Shown here: in pieces, positions 55,638 through 64,000 of the stretch
Position numbering within the stretch: position 1 is the stretch's first letter
Layout: the number at the start of each line of letters is the position of its first letter
NCBI GenBank assembly: GCA_033977485.1
Contig: CM066987.1
Span: 86,274,588 to 86,338,587, forward strand
Direction: 5' to 3'
Source of the DNA: Hydrangea macrophylla
Lineage: Eukaryota > Streptophyta > Magnoliopsida > Cornales > Hydrangeaceae
DNA length: 64,000 nucleotides
Position numbers and translations under genes: made by a program
The notes under the pieces: generated by a model
Seen by the model: only the letters and a program-made list of their open reading frames with translations
What the model was told of the DNA's origin: nothing
Database searches by the model: none

Positions 55638-56330
55638 CGGAATCGGTTCAATTTTTATTGTTTTAGTTTTTCTTAAACGATTACGCGTACTACGGATTTC
55701 TAATTCAAATGAAGATGACGGTTCAGGTGTGGACTCGTCGTCCAACATCAACCAAGCTCTCGAAGCTTGGGCTGATGACCTAAAGCCTCTAAGTGTTCGT
55801 TCAAGTTCGAGATCAAGTGGGTTTAATTTAGGATAGTTGAACGAGTTCCAAACATACACTAAGGGTTGACTCAATAAAACACTAAAAACAAAAATAGCTA
55901 CGCTAATAACCAAGCATGCAAGCACACAAGACTAATATGATGCATGAAATTATCCTGTAATGCAATGACCGCGTCAAGCCCAGCGCCCCGGGTTTCCTAG
56001 CTAATGCAGTGCTCACTCCACACCTACCCTAATGCAAGTATTGCGTCTTAGCGCCCTGACTTACAGTGGTTGATGCGAAATTTAAAAACTTAGCGAATTT
56101 ACTTGTTTTTTGCTTTTTATTGCAATTTTCTGTTCAGGTTCGCGTAAGCTCCGTTGACGTGCACAGCTGCTCCACTCGATCTTGCTAGAATTGACGGTTT
56201 GAGATCTGTAGAACAAGAATAATTTTAGCGACTCTAAAATGAAACTAAAACAAAGAAAATAAAACGGAAACTAATATTTACTAACTAAGTAAATTACGAT
56301 TCTAATAATTAACGGCAAAAGTTATTTCAA
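55638..56330. other. Leader of element D
   Basis: Untranslated region between primer-binding site and gag start. No separate gene seen; the RNA packaging signal would be expected here. Confidence 0.5.
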
Positions 56331-56348
56331 TCCCCGGCAACGGCGCCA
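56331..56348 (-). other. Primer-binding site of element D (Athila type)
   Basis: Minus-strand TGGCGCCGTTGCCGGGGA, the standard Athila primer site, 5 bp inside the 5' LTR. Confidence 0.92.
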
Positions 56349-56353
56349 AAAAT

Positions 56354-57704
56354 TGATCTTGTCAGAATCAAGATATAAAAGTATGCTTATTTTTTGCTTT
56401 ACTTTCAAAAGATTGTAGTGTGGAAAGTACAAGTCGAACCCACAGAGATTGTTAACTTTTAATCCTATAATTATTAAAATCTAATCTAGCTAGTTATAAG
56501 AAAATCAGAAGTTGAATTGATTTAGGTTTTTATTATCACTACTACTTTAAACTATGAAATTTTAGAATTAAGATCTAGAATTAAATCTAAGTAAACTTAA
56601 ATGCAAAATTGGAAATTGATGTAAATATATGGAGATGGGACCTAGGATTACAAATCCACCACTAACTATGCATTGAGGGTCTATACTTCTTATTCTAAGT
56701 TCTATGTTTGGATAGTTATGATCTATTGTAGCTACAAGCCCAATAGTATCGTCAAGAAGATATCGTTAGTTTAATCTAAACATAATCCATCTACGGTTCA
56801 CATGAATCATCTACCTATAACTAGGGTGTAGCATAACTCATCTTTCCTAAGCATGGATTATAAAAGAAGTAAACATCACAATCACATAAGCACCATTGTA
56901 TGTAAATACTCCTATCAATCACAGATATCAAGGACTATTGAGTTCAATAAGTATAAGGAAAAATCTAAGACAAGAATAGATCCAAAGTACTCTTGATTAT
57001 TAACATTAAAAACTGATTATATAAAATCCACCAACATACAATCACTATCCATAAACATAAAAACTTAAAATAGAAAAGCATAGAATCCCCCTTTACATAG
57101 CTAGGGTTTCATTGAAACCCTAGATGAGGAGTTTAGTTGCTCATGATAGGTGAAAGCATGAAGATGGAGTTGATGTAAGCCATTAGAAACCTTCCTCTTG
57201 CCTTCAAAAAGTGCTGAATGAATGTATTGGTGAATTGCTCTCGAGGTGTGTAACCCTTGAAAATCATCAAAACTAGATATATATAGTTTACAAGGGTCTT
57301 TAGAAGCCTCTTTCAATTCGTATTGCACTGAAACAGCAGTTATTTCCAATCTGGACGTCTTCCAGTGATTTCGTCTGCACAGGACTCCTTAGAATACTGA
57401 AATACGCAACTTTGGTTTTTACACATATCGCGCGCGCGGGTCGCGCGAGCGCGACATTGGGTACCTCGCGCGCGCGGATCGCGCGAGCGATTTACTGGGG
57501 TTTCGCGCGCGCGGATCGCGCGCGCGATGTGTCTTTTTCTGCTTCTTTCTTCCTGTCTTTTCACCTATTTTAACCTGATCTCCTTGTTTTCTTCTAAAAC
57601 CTGCTAGAAAATAGAAAATAAAGTAAAATTACACAAAAAGAGGATAAAAACGACTAACAAATGTGAGTTAAGGCGTATAATTAGGAGTTGTTCTCTCCCG
57701 ATCA
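56354..57704 (-). repeat. 5' LTR of element D (1351 bp)
   Basis: Same limits as the 3' LTR. TATA box at about 57277-57286 on the minus strand; CG-rich block at 57425-57530, about 140-250 bp upstream of it. Confidence 0.95.
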
Positions 57705-57709
57705 CGCAC

Positions 57710-58501
57710 CATCACTTGTCGCTTAGGGGCCATGCCCCTCCGCTTCTATTTCACCGATCGGGGAACGGGGTTAATGTTGAGACGGTGAGACATGACCCGG
57801 GGGTCAATCCCTGGCATATCTTCATGGCACTAGGTGAAGGTATCCTAGTTCTCTCTCAGGAACTTGATCAACTTTTCCCTCAGACTCGGGTCTAGGAGAG
57901 TGCCAACACTCGCGAACCGGTCGGGGAATGTAGGGTCGAGCACTACCTATTTCGATTCCTCCACCGGGCCTACTCCATCCTTCACGTCCTTCGGGTCCAT
58001 CTCCTGAACGTTTAACATTTCAGTAACTGCCTCACGGCGTAGGGAGCAGACATGCATAGCAACTCCGTGCAGTTGTCTAATCTCCACGTAAACTCCCCTG
58101 GCCTTGGGGGTTCGGGAACTTGACGGTTAGAGCATAGGTAAATATGACCGCTTTGGCTTTATTGAGCATCGGCCTCCCGGGGATGACATTGTATGCAGAC
58201 GGAGCCTCCACAACCACAAAGTTGAGACCTATTGGGGATGGGTACCCATAAGTACCGGGAGTTCAATCATGTCGAGATGTTGTGTGCTTGAGCCATTGAA
58301 TCCGACCAAAGGTGTGGCAAATGGCCGGAGTGTGTCCCTTGAGATCCCGAACTGGTCAACGCCGAGGCAAAGAGAATGTCGAAGGAGCTGCCGGTGTCCA
58401 CTAATACTCTTTTCACCATGTAGTTGGCTATGGAAATTTTTACTACCAGCAGGTCATCATGGGGGTAGTGCAAGCCTTTCACGTCGTCAGATGAGAATGT
58501 T
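57710..58501 (-). pseudogene. Protease and pre-RT region of element C
   Basis: Resumes element C to the right of D. It encodes LTFSSDDVKGLHYPHDDLLV, then KISIANYMVKRVLVDTGSSF; the aspartic protease motif DTGSS lies at 58381-58395. Further on there is the MAPKRQ region before RT. Several stops and frame changes interrupt it. The methionine-started frame that overlaps its left end begins inside solo LTR E and is not genuine. Confidence 0.75.
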
Positions 58502-59859
58502 AACACTGTTAGGAAACTACGTTCCCAGAATCCATTGATAGCGTGTATAAGGTGGTACTGCAAAAAATTATGTGAAAACTACAATAACCCTACAAGGGCG
58601 GAACTAGGGTTACCTTAAACTGCTAAAATGGATTACTGTAGTGGACGAATCGAGAACATGGGCTCGATAACAGCTCACGATCTTCTACAGTATTCCTTTG
58701 TTGCCAGAATATCGAACTGAGTGTGGGTTCCTTTGAAATCCTTTATGTTTCTACTCTCTCTTTTTACGCTCTCTTTCCTATTCTGAGTTATAATACTCTT
58801 GATGGAAAAACACAAACTGAGGAGAGAGCCAAAGCAGTATATATATATATATATAGGCTGCGATAGGGACCATCAGAAGTCAATAAGGAATAGACTTCCT
58901 TATGGAATTAGGAAACCCTAATTCGAACTGAATCAGATTCTTATTTCCATAAATTATAATTCATACCACTAAAGAATTATAATTTCACTCCTACCCTTAT
59001 CTCAAAAATATATTTCGAGCTCCATGTTATTAAATGCTTATTATCTCCCCATGTTAAGATTACAGATATCCATTAATTAAATATAATTACTGACAATCAT
59101 ATTTAATTAATCTCTTAAAATTCCTTAAGATCCTCTGCTTAACTTATCTGATATGTCGGATACAAAATTCACCTGCAGGGTTTGACATAATCAAAACTTA
59201 TAAGCTTTCTCAAGGGGATATCATCAATCCCAAAATTGAGACATGGATTCCATCATTAATTAATATCCACCACCATCATTAATTAATATCCACCACACAA
59301 TTAATATTGTCACCCAATCCAATGAGATATTGACCCATTTAAGGATCTCACCCTTTTAGGGATCAAAGTGTAGATATCAAATGTACGTGTCTATAAATTA
59401 ACTTAGGATTTAGAGTATAAGCACTCATAATAGTCACGAGGTATTAATTATCTTATAAGTCAGTATAAAGATAATTACCCCAAGTCGGTCCCGTTTAGTA
59501 CACAAAGTGTACCAGCATGGTGAGTTGAAACTATACCGTTTTCTCGCAGTCAAGACAAACCTACTACAACACCATGCTGCAGTCCTACCGATGGTGTATC
59601 CAATCCATCTAAGACTGTAAACCAAAATCTTACATTCTACAAGATCTGATGGTCTGATCTTCCGTGTGTAACCCGAACTCTACACACCAAACCACCTACT
59701 ATGTAGAATGAAAGACACACATGCGTAATATTAAATAAATAATATAATACAAATATTGCCCACACAGATTCTCATAAAAATGGATCAAGTGATTTCATTA
59801 AATGAATAATAAATCAACTACATAAAGCATGGCTTTTAGTATATATCCATAACAAACAC
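58502..59859 (-). mobile_element. E: copia-like solo LTR inside element C (1348 bp)
   Basis: The LTR at 58507-59854 is flanked on both sides by AACAC (58502-58506 and 59855-59859). On the minus strand it starts TGTTATGGATATATAC and ends TTTCCTAACA. A TATA-rich tract lies near 58835-58855. Removing it rejoins element C's protease frame cleanly (PIDV then LTFSSDD). The TGTTATGG start is common in plant copia LTRs. No internal region remains. Confidence 0.88.
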
Positions 59860-61640
59860 GTCGATTGGTTGGGAGTCGGTGGATTAGACATGCCAGACTT
59901 CCGCTCGGGATGCCTGAGCATGCCTCTTCCTATCCGACTGTGAGTCCCCTCTGCCCGAGGTTCCTCAAGAGATCACATTGATTTGCCCAAGTGGTTGAGG
60001 CTACTCGGGGGTTTGGGTGTCCGGCCTAGGTCGTCTGTCTACCACGACAAACTCGGCCAGATGACCCTATTCTGCCTTTCGATGGCCATCTTGAGCTTAA
60101 AGCAGTCTTCTGTGTCATGACCATAGTCCTTGTGATAACGACAATATTTATCCCGGCCAGTTTTTCTTCTCGGAAGGGCTCTTCAGCTTTGCTGGTTGTT
60201 GGAGGAGCCTCTGGGTTTCAGCGACGGCCATGACTTCATGAATGGACTGGGAAAGGGTCATGAAAGTAATTGGAGCCTGCTCACGCCCACCTTTTTGCTG
60301 ATCTAACTTCGGCTTCTTCCCCGAGCCCTTTTCAGAACCATCGCGCTTTCGTTTAGCCCTTGGGGACTCAGCTCCTGCGAGGCTAGCACACTTAACTTTC
60401 AAGAATTCTTCCGTGTCAATGTACTTTCCTACCCTTTTTAGAGAGTTCAACCAAAGTGGCCAGTCGGTTGTTGTGAAATGACGTTGCGACTTTGGTGTGT
60501 TGTACTCCCGAGCAGAAGGCCATAATCATGACCGTTTCGTTCAGGTTGCGAATTTGCAGCCTCTGTTGATTGAAACGGTAAACGTGATCTTTTAAGGACT
60601 CCCCCTACGTTGCTTAACGGTCAGCAATTGAGTGTCCGGTTGTGACCGGTCGAGCATTCCCATGAAGTGTCCGATGAAGAGGTTATTGAGTGATTTGAAG
60701 TCGCTGATCTTTCAGGGTTTAAGGGTGTGGAAACACTACGCTGCCGCCCCCTTGAGGGTACCAGGAAAGGCAAGGCACAGTAGTTCGTCAACAGTTATAA
60801 CCAACAACATTTGGGCCTTATAAGTCCGGACATGATCCACCGGGCTTCCCGAACCGTCATAAGAATCGAGGTGCGGCGACTTAAACTTTCGCGGGATTGG
60901 AAACCCTGTGACCCGGACGGTGAAAGGCAATTCCGTTTTCTGTATTGGTATGATCATGGCATGATTTATGGCTTAGCATCTCAATCTGCTTCTGTAGGTC
61001 CTCGATCTGGGCCTTAACGTCCGTCTGACTAGTCTTTCGTTCCGTATCCGAATGGTACGTCGGGTCGGGCGATGAGGGCTCTTCCTCAAAGCGTGTTGTC
61101 CTCGAGGATAGGGTCCGACTTCGGCTCAAGGTAATCGTGTGCCTAAGATCTTCACAGCTTTTGGTCGGGGGTCCTTGGCTGAATCCCGAGCAGTCCGGTC
61201 TTGCCCCTCCCCTCTGGCAGCACGCCTATTGTTGATGGTTTCTCTGGCGTCCTACACTCGGCGGGGGTTGGCCTGGGGCCGTTGTCGGGTCTGCTCGGGA
61301 GCCTGGCTACGCTGGTCGTTCCCGTACCGACCCAGATTCGGCAGAGATATAGGCTCAGTGTGGGCGCGCCTTCAGACCCGTACGGGCTCCCGATCGTGCA
61401 CGTCCTTTCCGGGCTATTCTTCTATTTGAGGGAGCTTGTCCTGGCGGGCCAGCAACCCCTCAATTTGCTGCTGGGTTTTCCACTGGCCCTCCAGGAGCTG
61501 CGGTAACCTGCTCGAAGGTCATGGAAGCAGCTGGTTGCTTGGCTTGTGAATCTGTCTGATCTTCTAGAGCGGTGATTTTCTTACCCTTCTTCGGCAGCAT
61601 GTTGTCAGTCAAAGATTTGTTGATGAGAAACTCGTCGTTT
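59860..61640 (-). pseudogene. Gag of element C, fragmented
   Basis: Pieces in shifting frames: LPFTVRVTGFPIPRKFKSPH, then LDSYDGSGSPVDHVRTYKAQ and LAFPGTLKGAAA (60736-60957), all typical of Tat gag, followed after a stop by FIGHFMGMLD and HVYRFNQQRL. A basic linker with KRKRDGSEKGSGKKPKLDQQ (60148-60450) comes next, then a zinc-knuckle remnant [14 protein letters not shown] (about 60090-60155). The N-terminal part (60881-61129) has a short coiled-coil-like segment KAQIEDLQKQIEML. Confidence 0.72.
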
Positions 61641-61658
61641 CCCACAGACGGTGCCAAA
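61640..61658 (-). other. Primer-binding site of element C
   Basis: Minus-strand TTTGGCACCGTCTGTGGG, one base from the LTR end. It is close to the TGGCGCCGTCTGTGGG site used by many Tat elements, with one decay change. Confidence 0.7.
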
Positions 61659-61659
61659 C

Positions 61660-62282
61660 TGATGATGCCAAAAACTGATAGAAGACGGATAAGAGAAGGA
61701 CAATATAAGTTTGTGTGTGGTTTTGGCCTGGTAATGAGGTGACTTACGTCTACGTGTGCGTCGGTGCGCTTTTACTAACAAACCACTGGCAGATTCTAGT
61801 GAACCCACAGGGAGGGTGATACTACTAGAGACCGACCGGGTATATGCGTAATAGTGTTGTGTTCTGCTCCTTTGTGAGTCAGGAATGCGATCCCCTCTTA
61901 TGCGGGTGGATGGCCTCTTTTATAGATGCAAGAGACCACCCGTACAAGGTAACTATTAGATTAGGAAGCCTAATCTAATTGCAATTTGATGAGCATAAAT
62001 AATGGGATGTTTCCTAAGCTATTTAGGAATCATTTTCTCCATTCGCCTTCTGATTGAGTTAGGAAACTGCTGGAACTATTCAGCGTGGGTAACAGGGTCA
62101 GGTCCGGGCTGCGCCCATCTTGGTCTATCAGCATTACGTACCCCCGAGCGGTACCAACAGATTGGACAGTTCTGGACGGGACATCTCGGGATGGTCGAGT
62201 AACATGTCCCCGTCCCGAGTGACTTGACATTCTGCTTCTGACGTGACAATTTGACTTTGACTGAATATTTTTGGACCTAGCA
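61660..62282 (-). repeat. 5' LTR of element C (623 bp)
   Basis: Direct repeat of 36074-36701 with many substitutions and small indels, for example a shortened GTGCGTACGTCGG. Confidence 0.9.
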
Positions 62283-62287
62283 AATGT

Positions 62288-62451
62288 TATTAAATTTTTT
62301 TTTTTGTAACTTTAGCTAAAGGCATAGTATAGAGTCGAGCACATCCTAACAACAACCAATCGCTTGTGTTTTTCTTAACCCATTAAGTTGTTTGCACTTG
62401 TGATAAAAAAAAATGCCTAAAACACTTCAAATTATAACAATCTTTGCTCTA

Positions 62452-62485
<34 letters not shown>

Positions 62486-64000
62486 TGTTTTAAGTTTTTT
62501 TTTTTCCATAAACTTTGATATTTTGGAAACAGAAAAAAATAAAATAAAAAACTAAAATGAGACCTATCAAACAAGATTAATATTGAAAATGAAATTCTGG
62601 AAAGAAAAAGAATATAATTTTTTTTAAACTAAAACATAAAATCATATATATATATTGCAATAGTCTAATAAAAATGTATTGCTTTTGTAAAATTGGCACC
62701 CATAGGTATGTTGATCTAAAAACAAATACATAAAAAAAAAGTGAAAAATAATCACCCAAAAGACCAAAAAAATTAGAAAGCTATGGTCATTTATTTGAAA
62801 TAGATAATATTATCTGTTCACAAACAAGATTATCTGTTTACAAATCGATATTATTAGATATTCAAATAGATAAAAAGATCCAAACTACATGTTTTGCATA
62901 ATTTTCAAATCCAATGTGTAGATCTCAAAAAATTAAAAAAAATGAGAAAGTTTTAACCATCTAAAGTTTGCATTATTCAAACGGGTAATATTGTATGTTT
63001 GAAACAAATTATTTGCATCCATTTGTGCCATTGGGTGCTTAAATTTAGCCATTAATATTTTTGCACAATTGGAAAGTTCAATGAAAAAAAAAATTAAAAC
63101 AATCACCCAAAAGGCTAAAATATGAGAAAGTTATGACTATATAAAATTATAATTTCTTAAGCAAATAATATTATTTGTTTGTAACAGTTAATAGATAATT
63201 AAATAGCTAAACAACCAACTAAAAATGTCCCTTTTTTTTGTTATGAATTTCGTATCACATGTGAATATGTGATCTTATTTTAAGCATCTCGATTTCACGA
63301 TTCCAATATGAATTCTACGAAAAATGTGTTTAAAATTGAAAGTTAAGAAATTTTAAAGTTTAAAGAAAACAAATTATAACATTGCATAACTATATCACAA
63401 AGGGTATAAATGACCGAAAATAAGAGAAAAAAATTGACATAAAAGACTTTAATTGCTACCAAACAAATAACGTGAATAACCTTGAGCTAAGGATGCCAAA
63501 ACTTCTTTAAATTTTTGCTTGTACCACATTATTTTGATGGATTTCTCGTTAGGAATCGCATTTTATTTTATACTTACTTGATCCGGACTGGTTACACACA
63601 CACACCTCACAACACATGCACACTCTAGTCTCAATCCAATACTAAAATCCCATTCTGGCTCACAATAGAGCCTAACAAGCGCCACTCATTTCAACTGAAG
63701 AATAAACTGGCCGGGGGACGAGACTATGTCAATTAGACTACAGTCTGCTTGGCGAAATCCTATTTTGTTTTACTAGTTATATAATTTTTTTTATTACTAT
63801 ATATATTTGGTATAGTGATTATATTCCAGAAAATTTGAGTAGTAACTACGATAAGTGAACTGTCAAAGAGCAGAAAGTTGAAAAGTTATACATGGAAGAT
63901 AGTGTTATTGGTTAATATTATACTACCATGTGTCGTCTATCGTCACCTTAAATTTTTTTGAAAAAGGTTATATATATATATATATATATGTAATATATTT
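62288..64000. other. AT-rich flank right of element C
   Basis: No gene recognised. A long T run lies at about 62456-62483 and a TA run at about 63968-63990. Three diverged units of about 170-180 bp (near 62748, 62930 and 63096) share AATCACCCAAAAG, GAGAAAGTTATGAC-like and TAATATTATTTGTTTG-like words. The sequence runs off the window. Confidence 0.5.

Larger units (their letters stand above)
43524..57709 (-). mobile_element. Element D: young Athila retrotransposon inside element C
   Basis: LTRs at 43529-44879 and 56354-57704, both 1351 bp, flanked by the perfect target duplication CGCAC (43524-43528 and 57705-57709). Minus-strand order: 5' LTR, Athila-type primer-binding site, gag-pol, a third frame in the env-like position, polypurine tract, 3' LTR. 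By eye the LTRs differ at only six positions (43581, 43607, 43619, 44672, 44697 and 44700 in the left copy), all transitions. The pol part is fully open. Gag has one frameshift, and two nonsense codons look like recent C-to-T changes. It is the youngest insertion here. Confidence 0.95.
36069..62287 (-). mobile_element. Element C: old Tat-like Ty3/gypsy retrotransposon, split by D and E
   Basis: Bounded by LTRs at 36074-36701 and 61660-62282 and by the perfect 5-bp duplication AATGT (36069-36073 and 62283-62287). On the minus strand the order is 5' LTR, primer-binding site, gag, protease, RT, RNase H, a second (archaeal-type) RNase H, integrase, an antisense gene, polypurine tract, 3' LTR. The second RNase H and the antisense frame are typical of Tat. 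Without D (14.2 kb) and E (1.35 kb) it would be about 10.7 kb. All its frames are broken and integrase active-site residues are lost. The LTRs differ at many positions and by indels. Confidence 0.9.

Noticed and set aside
58267..58563. 98-codon frame presented from its first ATG
   Set aside because: The first 20 or so codons lie in solo LTR E; only the part left of 58502 is the protease of element C.
1..64000. A new multi-gene biological system
   Set aside because: Apart from the neprosin-like gene, all coding sequence I could recognise belongs to known retroelement classes; the unusual points are listed individually instead.

Overview
The window is nuclear DNA of a flowering plant, probably a eudicot. 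The evidence is a host gene with GT-AG introns, four Ty3/gypsy elements of plant lineages (Tekay chromovirus, Athila, two Tat-like), copia-type and other solo LTRs, L1-type LINE debris, Stowaway and hAT-like MITEs, and long GA/CT microsatellites in an AT-rich background. The species cannot be named from the sequence. No prokaryotic operon, CRISPR array, tRNA or rRNA gene was seen.

Layout. (1) 1-5471: the 3' end of a plus-strand, Tat-like LTR retrotransposon (element A): non-coding tail with tandem repeats, polypurine tract and a complete 3.0-kb 3' LTR. A is inserted in the 3' LTR of element B. (2) 5472-14871: element B, a decayed minus-strand Tekay/Del chromovirus with gag, RT, RNase H, integrase and chromodomain; the protease core is missing and an extra reading frame precedes gag. 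(3) 14877-17090: intergenic, with a GA microsatellite and a GTGACAAA repeat cluster. (4) 17091-35151: the only convincing host gene, a minus-strand neprosin-family gene. I assembled seven exons giving an uninterrupted 394-residue protein with a signal peptide. Its 11.4-kb intron 3 and 2.3-kb intron 2 hold two solo LTRs with target duplications, two LINE remnants and several MITEs. (5) 36074-62282: element C, an old minus-strand Tat-like retrotransposon with a perfect 5-bp target duplication. It carries a spliced, decayed antisense reading frame with its own TATA box. C is split by element D (43529-57704), a very young Athila element with near-identical LTRs and an intact pol frame, and by E (58507-59854), a copia-like solo LTR. 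(6) 62288-64000: AT-rich DNA with weak repeats.

Order of events inferred from nesting and LTR divergence: C is older than D and E; B is older than A; D is the youngest datable insertion (about 6 differences in 1351 bp, against about 47 in 1300 bp for B). Most of the window is transposon sequence. The neprosin-like gene is the only part likely to serve the plant directly. I found no convincing new multi-gene system. The most unusual signals are the TE-swollen neprosin gene, CG-rich palindromic blocks that recur in unrelated retroelements, the antisense gene of element C, and the pre-gag frame of element B.
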